Positions 47,459 through 56,810 of a DNA stretch of 64,000 nt are shown in pieces; position 1 is the first letter of the stretch; every line of letters begins with the position of its first letter. Location of the stretch: NCBI RefSeq assembly GCF_001013905.1, contig NZ_LN831790.1, forward strand, positions 744,001 to 808,000, given 5' to 3'. The stretch comes from Streptomyces leeuwenhoekii (GTDB taxonomy: Bacteria; Actinomycetota; Actinomycetes; Streptomycetales; Streptomycetaceae). The notes beneath the pieces are model-generated. The model searched no databases. It worked only from the letters and a program-made list of their open reading frames with translations, and was not told the origin of the DNA. The position numbers and the translations under genes were made by a program.

Positions 47459-47914
47459 ATGCTCGGGGACACGGGCGACGACAGGCAGGCGCGGGAGCGG
47501 GGCGAGAGCGGTCACCGGGCGGTGCCGCACACCGCCGACATCCGTATCGAGGCCTGGGCGTCGAGCCGGGAACGGTGTCTGGCGGAGGCGGTGCTGGCGA
47601 TGGTGGAGTGCTTCGCGGACGTCACCGGGGTGCGGCCCACGGCCGTGGACCGCGTGCGGCTGGCGGAGGGCTGCGACGAGGATCTGCTGGCCTCGCTGCT
47701 GGACGAGGTCATCTTCCGGCTCGAGGTCCACGGCCAGGTGCCGGTGGACGTGGAGGCGGACGAGGACGACGGCGGCCTCGACGTCAGGCTCGCGGTGGCC
47801 GGGCTGGCGGAGGTCGAGATCACCGGGGCCGCGCCGAAGGCCGTGGCCTGGCACGAGCTGCGGATCGGACCGGACGCGTACGGGTGGTCGTGCGCGGTGA
47901 CGGTCGACGCGTGA
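47459..47914 (+). CDS. Archease family protein (RtcB partner)
   Basis: This protein of about 151 aa has the archease signature HTADIRIEAWASSRERCLAEAVLAM near its N-terminus, an acidic central region (EADEDDGGLDV) and the closing KAVAWHELRI. Archease speeds up guanylylation and turnover of the RNA ligase RtcB and binds metal through acidic residues. The RtcB gene lies immediately downstream in convergent orientation, which strengthens the call. ATG at 47459 is used; GTG codons at 47438 and 47414 in the same frame are alternatives and would add up to 15 residues. Confidence 0.9.
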   Translation: MLGDTGDDRQARERGESGHRAVPHTADIRIEAWASSRERCLAEAVLAMVECFADVTGVRPTAVDRVRLAEGCDEDLLASLLDEVIFRLEVHGQVPVDVEADEDDGGLDVRLAVAGLAEVEITGAAPKAVAWHELRIGPDAYGWSCAVTVDA

Positions 47915-48010
47915 GGGGCGCCCGCGGGGCCCCGGACCGGCACCGCCCGGTGCGGGACGGTCACCGCGGCGGCCGGGCGGCCCCGGACGCGGACCGGCGC
48001 GGGGCCGCCG

Positions 48011-49423
48011 TCAGCCCTTGACCACCCCCAGCGGCACCAGCCGGGCCACCGTGCGGCACAGCCCGGCACGCTCGCTCGCGGCCACCACCGCGCTCACGTC
48101 CTTGTACGCCTCGGGCGTCTCCTCGGCCAGGCCCCGCCAGGAACGCGGGCGCACCGCGATGCCGGCCGCGTCGAGCCTGGCCCGCACTTCCTTGCCGGTG
48201 ACCGCGCGGGCGGCCTGGTGACGGCTGAGCACCCGGCCCGCGCCGTGGCAGGTGGAGTGGAAGGCGTCGCCGCCGGGGACCCCGGTCAGCACGTAGGAGG
48301 CGGTGCCCATGGTGCCGGGGATCAGCACCGGCTGCCCGGACCCGCGCAGGTCCGGCGGCAGCTCCGGGTGGCCCGGCGGAAAGGCGCGGGTGGCCCCCTT
48401 GCGGTGCACGCAGAGCCGGCGGGGCCGGCCGGCCACGTCGTGCGTCTCGGTCTTGGCGAGATTGTGGGACACGTCGTACACCAGCGACAGCCGCGCGCCC
48501 GCCGCCCGCCGGAACACCTCCCGGGCCGCGTGGGTGAGGAGCTGGCGGTTGGCGCGGCCGTAGTTGGCGGCGGCGGCCATCGCGCCCAGGTACGCCTCGC
48601 CCTCGGGCGAGTCGACCGGGGCGCAGGCCAACTGCCGGTCGGGGACGGTGATGCCGTACCGGGCCATGGCACGGTCCATCACCCGGACGTGGTCGGTGCA
48701 GATCTGGTGTCCCAGGCCCCGCGAGCCGCAGTGGATCATGACGCACAGCTGGCCGTCGGCGAGCCCGAACGCCCGGGCGACCGCCGTGTCGTAGACCTCG
48801 GCGACCTGCTGGACCTCCAGGAAGTGGTTCCCCGACCCGAGGCTGCCCACCTGGGCCAGACCGCGTTGCCGGGCCCGCTCGCCGACCTGTGTCACATCGG
48901 CGCCGGCGACCGCGCCGCCGTCCTCGCAGCGGACAAGGTCGCGTTCCTCGCCGTACCCCTCCTCGACCGCGTAGCGGGAGCCGTCCGCGAGGATCCGCTC
49001 CAGCGGTCCGGGGCCGGAGGGCCGCCACACGCCGCCGGGGCCCGCGCCGCGCGGGATCGCCCGGTCCAGGCCGTCCATGACGGCGGGCAGGGCCCGCCGC
49101 AGCTCTCCGCCCCGGGCGTCGGCGGCCAGCAGCCGCACCCCGCAGGAGATGTCGAAGCCGACCCCGCCGGGCGAGACGACGCCGCCCTCGTCGACGTCGG
49201 TGGCCGCCACGCCGCCGATCGGGAAGCCGTAGCCCCAGTGGATGTCCGGCATGGCGTACGAGGCGCCCACGATGCCCGGCACAGTGGCCACGTTGACGAC
49301 CTGTGCCAAGGACTTCTCGGCGTCGGCCAGCAGATCACGGGAGGCGAACACCACGCCGGGCACCCGCATCGCGCCGTGCGGCTCGATGCGGTAGCGGCAG
49401 GGGCGCTCCTCGACCAGTTCCAT
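48011..49423 (-). CDS. rtcB: RNA-splicing ligase RtcB
   Basis: This 470-aa enzyme joins RNA 2',3'-cyclic-phosphate (3'-phosphate) and 5'-hydroxyl ends using GTP and divalent metal. It carries the family signatures [14 protein letters not shown] (residues about 58-71), [14 protein letters not shown] with the metal-binding Cys, [31 protein letters not shown] and a C-terminal THCHG-equivalent STCHGAGR containing the guanylated His. The ATG at 49423 follows GGAGG. It faces the archease gene with about 96 bp between stops; the two probably act together in RNA repair, though not from one transcript. Confidence 0.96.
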   Translation of the reverse strand: MELVEERPCRYRIEPHGAMRVPGVVFASRDLLADAEKSLAQVVNVATVPGIVGASYAMPDIHWGYGFPIGGVAATDVDEGGVVSPGGVGFDISCGVRLLAADARGGELRRALPAVMDGLDRAIPRGAGPGGVWRPSGPGPLERILADGSRYAVEEGYGEERDLVRCEDGGAVAGADVTQVGERARQRGLAQVGSLGSGNHFLEVQQVAEVYDTAVARAFGLADGQLCVMIHCGSRGLGHQICTDHVRVMDRAMARYGITVPDRQLACAPVDSPEGEAYLGAMAAAANYGRANRQLLTHAAREVFRRAAGARLSLVYDVSHNLAKTETHDVAGRPRRLCVHRKGATRAFPPGHPELPPDLRGSGQPVLIPGTMGTASYVLTGVPGGDAFHSTCHGAGRVLSRHQAARAVTGKEVRARLDAAGIAVRPRSWRGLAEETPEAYKDVSAVVAASERAGLCRTVARLVPLGVVKG

Positions 49424-49615
49424 CGCGACCTCCAGCGGCTCGCGTCCCCCTCGCGTCCCCCACGCCTCCGCGGTACCCGCGCCGGGGGCCGCCATGTCGG
49501 GCGGGGCGCGGCAATCCGCGCACCCGTGGGCACGGCCGCCCGCCGCGCCCGCGAACGCCCGTAGAACCCCGGCTTGCGGCGTCCGCGCGCCCTGTTGCCG
49601 GCCTACTGTGGAGGC

Positions 49616-50734
49616 GTGGGCGGCGGCACGGTGACGCTGTTCCTGTGCGGTGATGTGATGCTCGGGCGCGGCGTCGACCAGATCCTCGCGCACCCCGGCG
49701 ATCCGGAGCTGCGCGAGGAGTATGTGCGCGACGCGCGAACCTACGTGCGGCTGGCGGAGGCGGCGAGCGGTCCCGTGCCCGCGCCGGTGCCGCCCCAGTG
49801 GCCGTGGGGCGAGGCGCTGAACCTGCTGGAGAAGACCGCTCCGGACGCCCGGATCGTCAACCTGGAGACGGCGGTCACGCGCGACGGCTCCTTCGCGCCC
49901 GGCAAGGCCGTCCACTACCGGATGCACCCCGCCAACCTGCCCGCGGTGACCGTGGCCCGGCCGGACGTGTGCGTCCTGGCCAACAACCACGTCCTGGACT
50001 TCGGCCGCGCGGGCCTGGCGGAGACGCTCGGCGCGCTGGCCGGCGCGGGGCTGCGCACGGCCGGTGCCGGACGGGACGCCGCCGAGGCTTACGCGCCCGC
50101 GGTGGTTCCGCTGGGCAACGGCGGACGCGTGCTGGTGCTCGCCCTCGGCATGGGCTCCAGCGGCGTCCCCGCCGGGTGGGCGGCGACCGCCGGCCGGTCC
50201 GGTGTCGCCCATGTCGCCGGGCCGACGCGCGGCGCGGCCGAGACCGTCGTGCGGCGCGTACGGCGGGCCAGGCGGGCCGGCGACCTCGTGGTGGTGTCCG
50301 TCCACTGGGGGTCGAACTGGGGGTACCGGGTACCCGCGGAGCAGGTCCGGTTCGCGCACGCCCTGGTGGACGGCGGGGTGGACATCGTGCACGGGCACTC
50401 CTCGCACCACCCCCGCCCGCTGGAGGTCTACCGGGACCGGCCGGTGCTCTACGGCTGCGGCGACTTCATCGACGACTACGAGGGCATCACGGGCTACGAG
50501 CGGTACCGGGACGATCTGCGGCTGGCCCATCTGGTGACGGTCGAGGCGGGCACCGGGAGGCTGTGCGCACTGCGCATGGTGCCGCTGCGGGTGCGCCGGA
50601 TGCGGCTGGAACCGGCGAGCGACGAGGACCGCCGCTGGCTCCGGGCGACGCTGGACCGGGTGAGCCCGGGAGTGCGCGTGGCCCTGACGGGCGACGGCGC
50701 GCTGGCCGTCGGATGGAACGGCGAGCGGGGATGA
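49616..50734 (+). CDS. CapA-family metallophosphatase-like protein
   Basis: This protein of about 372 aa matches the CapA family (poly-gamma-glutamate synthesis and related): [10 protein letters not shown] at the N-terminus, NLETAVT near residue 83, [22 protein letters not shown] and [10 protein letters not shown], all metal or phosphoesterase-type motifs. Function outside polyglutamate producers is unclear. GTG at 49616 is chosen because TACTGT, a -10-like hexamer, ends six bases before it, pointing to a leaderless mRNA; GTG at 49631 is an alternative. No capB or capC is adjacent. Confidence 0.88.
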   Translation: MGGGTVTLFLCGDVMLGRGVDQILAHPGDPELREEYVRDARTYVRLAEAASGPVPAPVPPQWPWGEALNLLEKTAPDARIVNLETAVTRDGSFAPGKAVHYRMHPANLPAVTVARPDVCVLANNHVLDFGRAGLAETLGALAGAGLRTAGAGRDAAEAYAPAVVPLGNGGRVLVLALGMGSSGVPAGWAATAGRSGVAHVAGPTRGAAETVVRRVRRARRAGDLVVVSVHWGSNWGYRVPAEQVRFAHALVDGGVDIVHGHSSHHPRPLEVYRDRPVLYGCGDFIDDYEGITGYERYRDDLRLAHLVTVEAGTGRLCALRMVPLRVRRMRLEPASDEDRRWLRATLDRVSPGVRVALTGDGALAVGWNGERG

Positions 50735-50740
50735 GTCGGG

Positions 50741-50770
50741 CGCGGCCTGCGCACCGGCCGGAAGGCCGCG
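50741..50770. terminator. Hairpin between CapA-like and sigma factor genes
   Basis: Arms CGCGGCCT and AGGCCGCG (8 bp, perfect) enclose a 14-nt loop just after the CapA-like stop. It lies between convergent genes. Confidence 0.55.
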
Positions 50771-50797
50771 GGGCCGGGCACCGATGCGGGAGAGGGC

Positions 50798-51820
50798 TCA
50801 GCTCGCCCAGGCCACGAGCCGGTCCCGGGTCCCGGGCGCCCGCAGTCGGGCGAGCGACTCCTTCTCCAGTTGGCGTACGCGCTCCCGTGTCAGCCCCACG
50901 TGCCGGGCCACCTGCTCCAGGGTGCGCGGCCGGCCGTCGTGCAGGCCGTAGCGCAGGCTGAGGATCAGTGCCTCGCGGGGTGCCAGGGTGCCCACGGCCT
51001 CGCGCAGTTCCTCGGCGAGCGCCTGGTACTCGGCGACCTCCGGGGCCTGGAGCACGTCGGTGTCCGGGATGAGGTCGCCGACGACGGTGTCGCCGGTCTC
51101 GTCCACCGGGGTGTCCAGGCTCACCGCGTCCCGTCCGACGCGCCTCAGCCAGACGACCCTGTCCGGCGCGAGTCCGCTCTCCCCGGCCACCTCCTCGGCG
51201 GTCGGCCGGCGTCCCAAGTCGAGCTGGAGGCGCCGTTCGATCCTGGCCAGCTTGTGCAGTTGCTCCACCACGTGCATGGGCAGCCGTACCGTCCGCGCGT
51301 GTGTCGCCACGCCGCGCCCGATCGCCTGGCGGATCCACCAGGTGGCGTACGTGGAGAACTTGAACCCCTTGGTGTGGTCGAACTTCTCCACCGCACGGAT
51401 CAGTCCCAGATTCCCCTCCTGGATGACGTCCAGCAGGGGCAGGCCGCGATGGGCGTGCCGCTTGGCTATGGCGACCACCAGCCGGAGGTTGGCCCGCACC
51501 ATGTGGTCCTTGGCCGCCTGTCCGTCGCACACGGCCCGCTCCAGTTCCCGGCGCCGCTCGGGCGTCGGCGCGGGTTCGCCGACATCGGCCCGTTCCAGCT
51601 CCCCCAGCGCCCGTATCCCCGCCTCCATACACCGGGCCAGCCGCACCTCGTCCTCCGCGGTGAGCAGCGGCGTGGCTCCGATCTGGGCCAGGTACTGGCC
51701 GAGCAGATCGGGTTCCTCGTAGGGCTCGGGGACCCGGTTGCGCCGCCGCGCGGCATGGGCGGACGCGCGGCGGGGCCCGCGGGTCCGCGCTTCCGCGGCG
51801 GTCTCTGCCTGGGGAGACAT
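50798..51820 (-). CDS. RNA polymerase sigma factor, RpoD/Hrd family (non-essential paralog type)
   Basis: This 340-aa sigma factor has region 1.2 (DLLGQYLAQIGATPLLTAEDE), region 2 with the -10 recognition helix (EKFDHTKGFKFSTYATWWIRQAI), region 3, and region 4 ending in the -35 recognition helix (RTLEQVARHVGLTRERVRQLEKE). The long acidic region 1.1 of the principal sigma HrdB is missing, so it resembles the alternative Hrd paralogs HrdA, HrdC and HrdD; which one cannot be settled. ATG at 51820 with upstream GGAGGAG is preferred over ATG at 51904, which would add an atypical leader. It is divergent from a PEBP-like gene. Confidence 0.93.
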   Translation of the reverse strand: MSPQAETAAEARTRGPRRASAHAARRRNRVPEPYEEPDLLGQYLAQIGATPLLTAEDEVRLARCMEAGIRALGELERADVGEPAPTPERRRELERAVCDGQAAKDHMVRANLRLVVAIAKRHAHRGLPLLDVIQEGNLGLIRAVEKFDHTKGFKFSTYATWWIRQAIGRGVATHARTVRLPMHVVEQLHKLARIERRLQLDLGRRPTAEEVAGESGLAPDRVVWLRRVGRDAVSLDTPVDETGDTVVGDLIPDTDVLQAPEVAEYQALAEELREAVGTLAPREALILSLRYGLHDGRPRTLEQVARHVGLTRERVRQLEKESLARLRAPGTRDRLVAWAS

Positions 51821-51968
51821 CTCCTGCTCCTCCGTCTCCTCCTGCGTCGGAGAGCCACGGGTACCCGGCGCCTCACGGTCCCAACCGCGCGACGCGCGGA
51901 ACATGGGCCTTCCACGCCCTCCATCCCCCCGTCCGATATGCCCGAATTGTCAGGGGTACTCCGGGCCC

Positions 51969-52421
51969 ATGACAGGTATCGAGCTCAGCAGTGGCGCGTT
52001 CGGCGACCACTCCTTCATCGACCGGCGGTACGCGTACGAAGGGGAGAACGTCTCGCCGCCCCTGGCCTGGTCCGGCGTGCCGGACGAAGCGGTCGAACTG
52101 GTCCTGTTGTGCGAGGACCCCGACGCGCCGTCCGGGACCTTCGCGCACTGGATCGTGGTCGGTGTCGATCCCCGCAGCGACGGTGTCGCCGCGGGCCAGT
52201 GCCCGCCCGGCGGCACCGAGCTCGTCAACGGGTACGGCGAACGGGGCTGGGGCGGCCCGCACCCCCCGCCCGGGGACGAGGCGCACCGCTACTTCTTCAG
52301 GCTCTACGCCCTGCGGGAGCCGTGTGTGCTGCCCGACGCGCCCAGCGCCGACCAGGTGCACCGGGTGGTGGACGAACGGCGGCTCGCCGGCGGCACCCTG
52401 GTGGGGCTGTACCAGCGCTGA
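51969..52421 (+). CDS. YbhB/YbcL-type phosphatidylethanolamine-binding-like protein
   Basis: This 150-aa protein matches bacterial PEBP (Raf kinase inhibitor-like) proteins: an N-terminal YEGENVSPPLAWSG, the ligand-pocket motif CEDPDAPSGTFAHWIV and GPHPPPGDEAHRYFFRLYAL. These soluble cytoplasmic proteins have an anion-binding pocket and no clear enzymatic role. ATG at 51969 is chosen as the family start; AGGGG lies further upstream than usual. A 16-bp perfect hairpin begins right after the stop codon. Confidence 0.92.
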   Translation: MTGIELSSGAFGDHSFIDRRYAYEGENVSPPLAWSGVPDEAVELVLLCEDPDAPSGTFAHWIVVGVDPRSDGVAAGQCPPGGTELVNGYGERGWGGPHPPPGDEAHRYFFRLYALREPCVLPDAPSADQVHRVVDERRLAGGTLVGLYQR

Positions 52422-52473
52422 CCGGCCACCGGCCGGGGCGCTGCCCACGGGAAGGCGCCCGGCCGGTGGCCGG
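52422..52473. terminator. Strong hairpin directly after the PEBP stop
   Basis: Perfect 16-bp arms CCGGCCACCGGCCGGG and CCCGGCCGGTGGCCGG enclose a 20-nt loop, starting at the base after the stop codon. It separates two convergent genes. Confidence 0.8.
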
Positions 52474-52535
52474 CCGGTTCCCGCACGCGCCGCCCCGTCC
52501 CGGCACCGGGCCGGGAGCGGGGCCGGGCATTCGGC

Positions 52536-52958
52536 TCAGACGGACGCCTGGTCGCTGTCCTTCAACGCCCCCCAGGCGTGCCAGCGTTCGACCTCGACCC
52601 AGGCGCTGACCCGGGGGCGGACCCGGTCCGGGTAGGGCCGGCCGGTGTAGTGGCGGGAGATGCGGTCGATGTCGGCCAGCCCCTCGTCGTCGAGCAGCGC
52701 GGCGACGCGGCCGATGAGCGTCACGTGCGTGTACCAGTCGTCCTTGTCCAGGACGGTGAGGGTCACGCGCGGGTCGCGGCGCAGGTGCTTCAGCCGTACC
52801 CGGCCCTCGTCGAGGTTGACCAGCACCCTGCCGTCCTCCCACAGATACCAGGTGGGGGTGGAGACGGGGGTGCCGTCCGAGCGCACGGTGGCCATCACAC
52901 ACGGGTTGGCCCGGCGCAGCAGGTCGACGGCCTCGGGCGGCAGCGGGGGCTTGGACAT
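52536..52958 (-). CDS. PPOX-class (F420/FMN) flavin oxidoreductase-like protein
   Basis: This 140-aa protein has the split-barrel fold of pyridoxamine-phosphate-oxidase-like proteins: NPCVMATVRSDGTPVSTPTWYLWEDGRVLVNLDEGRVRLKHLRRDPRV spans the cofactor-binding half, and TLIGRVAALLDD the second. Actinomycete members usually bind F420 or FMN and reduce small molecules. The length suits a single-domain homodimer. The ATG follows AAGGA. Its upstream region carries degenerate 27-bp repeats. Confidence 0.9.
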   Translation of the reverse strand: MSKPPLPPEAVDLLRRANPCVMATVRSDGTPVSTPTWYLWEDGRVLVNLDEGRVRLKHLRRDPRVTLTVLDKDDWYTHVTLIGRVAALLDDEGLADIDRISRHYTGRPYPDRVRPRVSAWVEVERWHAWGALKDSDQASV

Positions 52959-53131
52959 GCGGGATCCTTTCTGTCACGTGCCTGTCATGCCGTGTCCGTC
53001 ATGACGGTCTGTCCTGTGGACCGGCGCGGCGCTCCGCCACGCCCGTCCCGGAAGGGTTTCCCCGAAGGGGCCTCCCCATGGGTTTCACCGACGGTGTCCC
53101 CGGCGGGGCCCGTCCGCAGGGGCCCTCCCGT

Positions 53132-53260
53132 CTCGGCTTCCCCGTCCAGGGTGCCCCGTCTCGACTCCCGTCCAGGGCGTCCGGGCTCGGACTCCCATCC
53201 GGGGGCTCCTGTGTCGGCCTTCCCCGTCCCGGCCCTCCCGTCGGCCTTTCCGGCAGGTGT
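53132..53260. repeat. About five degenerate 27-bp tandem repeats
   Basis: CTCGG/GTCGG-centred units begin near 53132, 53160, 53186, 53213 and 53240, each followed by a variant of CTTCCCCGTCCAGG. The rest of the 341-bp gap (52959-53299) shows no supportable gene. An open frame on the minus strand reads these units as nine-residue repeats but has weak codon bias and no ribosome-binding site. Confidence 0.6.
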
Positions 53261-53299
53261 CACCCGGCCGGACCCGCGGCCCCTGGACGGCGTGCGGCC

Positions 53300-54190
53300 T
53301 CAGGGCGAGGGCTTCTCCTCGAAGCTCGCGAAGTAGGCCGCGGCCATGTCCTTGTCGCCGTGCCCCCGCGCGGCGGCGCGGGCGAGGCGCCTCGCGCTCG
53401 CGTCGGCCACGTCGAGCCGGACGCCGTGCCGCTCCCCGGCCTCGACGATGAGCCGGGCGTCCTTCTCGGCGGTGGTGACCGCGAACTGGGGCGGGGTCAG
53501 CCGGTCCTCGAGGACGAGCGCGGCCTTGGCCCGCAGATAGCCCATGTCGAGCGGGCCGCCGGCGATGGCGTCGAAGAAGACGGCCGGGTCCACGTCCAGG
53601 GCGCCGGCGAGCGCCAGCACCTCGCCGGCCGCGCTGGTGGCGGCGATGACCCAGCTGTTGGCCACCAGCTTCAGCCGGGTGGCGCTCCCGGCCGCACCGT
53701 CCTCGCCCGTCCACACGGTCCGGGCGCCCACGGCGTCGAAGACCGGCGTCACCGTGGCCCGCGCCTCGGCCGGGCCGGCGGCCAGGACGAGGAGCCGGCC
53801 GGCCTCGGCGGGTTCGCGGGTGCCGAGCACGGGGGCGTCGTAGAAGACGAGGCCGTGCTCGCCGGCGAAGGCGGCCAGGCCGGTGAGCGCCTCGATGCCC
53901 GCGGTGGTCGACTGCATCCACACGGCACCGGGGCGCAGGCCCGGCGCCGCCTGGCGCATGACGTCCAGGGCGGCCGGGCCGTCGTACAGCATGGTCAGGA
54001 CCACGTCAGCGCCCTCCACCGCCTCGGCGGGGGTGCCGGCGATGTGCGCGCCCTCGGCGGCCAGCGGTTCGGCCTTGTCCCGGCTCCGGTTCCAGGCGCG
54101 GACGGCGTGCCCGGCACGGGCGATGTTGCGGGCCATCGCGGCGCCCATGATGCCGGTGCCCAGGACGCTCACGGTGAGCTTGTCGGTCAT
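53300..54190 (-). CDS. NAD(P)-dependent beta-hydroxyacid dehydrogenase family protein
   Basis: This 296-aa protein belongs to the 3-hydroxyisobutyrate/6-phosphogluconate dehydrogenase family. It has the Rossmann motif LGTGIMGAAMARNIARAGHAV at the N-terminus, the substrate-binding segment YDAPVLGTREPAEAGRLLVLAAG and the catalytic Lys in RLKLVANSWV near residue 170. It oxidises a beta-hydroxyacid or reduces an imine with NAD(P); the imine reductase branch of this fold is a real alternative. The ATG follows AGGGAG. Its stop lies upstream of a 27-bp repeat region; no pathway partner is next to it. Confidence 0.92.
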   Translation of the reverse strand: MTDKLTVSVLGTGIMGAAMARNIARAGHAVRAWNRSRDKAEPLAAEGAHIAGTPAEAVEGADVVLTMLYDGPAALDVMRQAAPGLRPGAVWMQSTTAGIEALTGLAAFAGEHGLVFYDAPVLGTREPAEAGRLLVLAAGPAEARATVTPVFDAVGARTVWTGEDGAAGSATRLKLVANSWVIAATSAAGEVLALAGALDVDPAVFFDAIAGGPLDMGYLRAKAALVLEDRLTPPQFAVTTAEKDARLIVEAGERHGVRLDVADASARRLARAAARGHGDKDMAAAYFASFEEKPSP

Positions 54191-54308
54191 GGCGGTCGGC
54201 TCCCTGTCGTGGTGCGGTGATCAGCCGGGGATCAGCCTGCCACCACCGGCGGGCGGCAGCGCACAGGCCCTCCCGCGACACCCGGGGCCGTCCGGCGCCT
54301 GGCCCCCC

Positions 54309-55175
54309 CTACCCGGTCGCCGCCCGCGCGTCACCGCCACCCGCCGCTCCGGCGGCGGACGAAGGCTGGGCGAAGGCCCGGGCGAACGCGGCGCGGACCG
54401 CGCTCCCCGGTGTGCGGTCCAGGATGCCGAACACCACGTGCGTGAACGTCGAGGCGAACCGCCCGCCGGGCCCGAGCAGCGCCCGGAACGCCTCGGCCAC
54501 CTGTGCCGGATCGTTCTGGAACACCCCGCAGCCCCACGCTCCGAGGACCAGGCGCCGGTAGCCGTGCGCGACGGCCGTCTCCAGGACCCGCTCGGCGCGT
54601 GCGGCGAGCGCCCCCGGCAGTTCGGCCGCGCGTTCCGGCGACGTCCGCCGCACCACGCCCGCGTTGGGTGCCGCCGCGGTGAGGAACCCGACGGTGTACG
54701 GCTCGTCCAGCAGGCGGCCCCGGTCGTCCCGGAACACGGGCACGGCGGGGCTGTGGACGACGCGGTCGCTGTAGAACGGGTCGCGGTGGGCGCGGTGGTG
54801 GTCGTAGAAGGCGGGGGCCCGCAGCAGGCACGTGTACAGCGCGGAGGCCCGGCACAGGGCCTCCTCCTGGGCCTGGGCCCCGTTGAGGTGGCCGCCGCCG
54901 GGATTGCGGGCGGAGGCGAAGTTCAGGACGGCCGTCCGGTCCCCGAGGCGCCGGGCGGCCTCCAGGCTGCTCTCGGCCGTGACCTCGAGGACCGGCGTGA
55001 CCGGGGGCACGGCCGGAAGCGGAGCGACGGGCCCGGGTCCGAACACGCGGGTGCCGGCGTGGGCCGCCTCGACCGCCGCCGCGATCGTCACCGTGTGCCC
55101 GCCGGGCGCGTGGTAGCGGCCCGCCACCACGATCTGTTCCGTCTGCTGGGCGATGCCGCGCAGGCGCGCGCTCAT
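54309..55175 (-). CDS. TIGR02452/PARG-like macrodomain protein
   Basis: This 288-aa protein has the poly(ADP-ribose) glycohydrolase-like signature LNFASARNPGGGHLNGAQAQEEALCRASALYTCL, with the GGG and the acidic QEE of the macrodomain active site, and a closing GAWGCGVFQNDPAQVAEAF. Bacterial proteins of this type bind or hydrolyse ADP-ribose; the cellular target is unknown. The ATG at 55175 follows GGGGG. The C-terminal 20 residues are Ala/Gly-rich. It is divergent from egtA across a 321-bp gap, so co-regulation is possible but not shown. Confidence 0.9.
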   Translation of the reverse strand: MSARLRGIAQQTEQIVVAGRYHAPGGHTVTIAAAVEAAHAGTRVFGPGPVAPLPAVPPVTPVLEVTAESSLEAARRLGDRTAVLNFASARNPGGGHLNGAQAQEEALCRASALYTCLLRAPAFYDHHRAHRDPFYSDRVVHSPAVPVFRDDRGRLLDEPYTVGFLTAAAPNAGVVRRTSPERAAELPGALAARAERVLETAVAHGYRRLVLGAWGCGVFQNDPAQVAEAFRALLGPGGRFASTFTHVVFGILDRTPGSAVRAAFARAFAQPSSAAGAAGGGDARAATG

Positions 55176-55318
55176 GGCGCCACCCCCGTACGCGCCACCG
55201 CCACGCGCCGCGCGGCCTCCCCCGTCGTGCTCACGTACGCATCCTGAGTGATGCTGGTCCTGCGGCGCAACGGGGTTTCCCCGTCCCGGAGAACTCCCTG
55301 AGCAGCACCCGCGACGGT

Positions 55319-55357
55319 CCCGGAGAACGCCCGGACAGTCCCCGGAAACGGCCCGGA
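55319..55357. repeat. Four CCCGGA units with exact 11-bp period
   Basis: CCCGGA begins at 55319, 55330, 55341 and 55352, one helical turn apart. It lies in the 321-bp gap (55176-55496) between the divergent PARG-like gene and egtA. Apart from this and the egtA ribosome-binding site I see nothing else in the gap. Confidence 0.6.
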
Positions 55358-55496
55358 CACCGGCACGGCCGGGCGGAACGTCCCGGTACGCACCCTTGTG
55401 CCGAGCCGCGCGAGGGTTTTGGGTGGGACGAGTGACCCCGGCCCGGACCGCCGGACCGGGGCCGATGGCATGGTGGCATCTCAGGAGGATCCCGAC

Positions 55497-56810
55497 ATGT
55501 CCGAACCAGTCGGCACCCCGGCGGGTGGCTGTACGGAGCCACCCACCGCCGTCAGCGAAGCGGAGGTCGAGGCCCTGGTCCGCGGCATCTGCTTCAAAAC
55601 CGGCCCGCCACGGCGCCTCGGCGTCGAAGTGGAATGGCTCGTCCACGAGCTGCGCGCCCCGCGGCTCCCCGTGGCACCCGAACGACTCGAAGCGGCCTAC
55701 GCCGCACTGCGGACCGTGCCCCTGAGCTCGGCGCTCACCGTCGAACCGGGCGGGCAGCTGGAGCTGAGCTCGCCGCCCGCCGCCTCCCTGACGGAGTGCG
55801 TCGGCACCGTCTCCGCCGACCTCGACACCGTCCGCGCGGTTCTGCGCGAGGACGGTCTGTGCCTCGTCGGCATGGGCCACGACCCCTGGCACCCGCCCCG
55901 CCGGTTCCTGCGCCGGCCGCGCTACGACGCGATGGAGGCGTGCCTGGACCGCACCGGCCCGGCCGGCCGCGCCATGATGTGCACCTCGGCCTCCGTGCAG
56001 GTGTGCGTGGACGCCGGGTACGAGGAGCCGGGCGTCCTCGGCCATGTGCGGCGCTGGTGGCTGGCCCACCGGCTGGGCCCGGTCCTGGTCGCCGCGTTCG
56101 CCAACTCGCCGCTGGCCCGGGGGCGGCCCACCGGCTGGCGGTCCACCCGGCAGCTCCACTGGGCGCGGATCGGCGCCGGCCGGGCGGGCGGCCCCGCGCT
56201 GGACACCGACCCGCGCGGCGCCTGGGCCCGGCATGTGCTGGACGCGCCGGTGATGTGCGTCCGGCGGGACGACGGCCCCTGGGACGTCCCCGAAGGGCTC
56301 ACCTTCCGGGAGTGGACCCGGTCGCACCGGCCGAGACCGCCGACCCGGGACGACCTCGGCTACCACCTCACCACGCTGTTCCCGCCGGTGCGGCCGCGCG
56401 GCCATCTGGAGCTGCGCATGATCGACGCGCAGCCCGGCGACGACGGGTGGCAGGTGCCGCTCGCCGTGACGGCGGCGCTGTTCGACGACCCGGAGGCGTC
56501 CGAGACCGCCTACCGGGCGGTGAAGCCGCTCGCCGAGCGCGCCCTGGGCGGGCCCGCCCCGCACAATCCGCTCTGGCGCGACGCGGCCCGGCACGGGCTC
56601 GCCGACCCCGAACTGCGCGAGGCGGCCGTCGGGTGCTTCACGGCGGCGCTCCGGGCGCTGCCCCGTCTCGGCGCCACCACCGAGATCACGGACGCCGTCA
56701 CGGCGTACCTGGACCGCTACGTCACCCGGGGCCGCTGCCCCGCCGACGAGTTGCTGGACGGGCCGGACGGCACGGGCCGCCGCCCGCACGGGAAGGACGT
56801 CCGCCCATGA
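55497..56810 (+). CDS. egtA: Ergothioneine biosynthesis glutamate-cysteine ligase EgtA
   Basis: This 437-aa enzyme joins glutamate and cysteine to gamma-glutamylcysteine, the sulfur donor for ergothioneine. It has the actinomycete GCS2-type pattern: RRLGVEVEWLVHEL, a Glu-rich active-site segment TVEPGGQLELSSPP, GHDPWHPPRRFLRRPRYDAM and RMIDAQPGDDGWQVP. ATG at 55497 follows AGGAGG nine bases upstream. The stop overlaps the egtB start as ATGA, so translation is coupled. It is the first gene of egtABCD. Confidence 0.95.
   Translation: MSEPVGTPAGGCTEPPTAVSEAEVEALVRGICFKTGPPRRLGVEVEWLVHELRAPRLPVAPERLEAAYAALRTVPLSSALTVEPGGQLELSSPPAASLTECVGTVSADLDTVRAVLREDGLCLVGMGHDPWHPPRRFLRRPRYDAMEACLDRTGPAGRAMMCTSASVQVCVDAGYEEPGVLGHVRRWWLAHRLGPVLVAAFANSPLARGRPTGWRSTRQLHWARIGAGRAGGPALDTDPRGAWARHVLDAPVMCVRRDDGPWDVPEGLTFREWTRSHRPRPPTRDDLGYHLTTLFPPVRPRGHLELRMIDAQPGDDGWQVPLAVTAALFDDPEASETAYRAVKPLAERALGGPAPHNPLWRDAARHGLADPELREAAVGCFTAALRALPRLGATTEITDAVTAYLDRYVTRGRCPADELLDGPDGTGRRPHGKDVRP

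Noticed and set aside
47940-47953. Hairpin GCACCG-CC-CGGTGC between archease and rtcB
   Set aside because: The two-base loop is sterically poor and the arms are only 6 bp, so a terminator call is not supported.
52985-53263. 92-codon minus-strand frame with nine-residue repeats
   Set aside because: It only translates the 27-bp repeat array, has no ribosome-binding site and has weaker third-position bias than the real genes around it.
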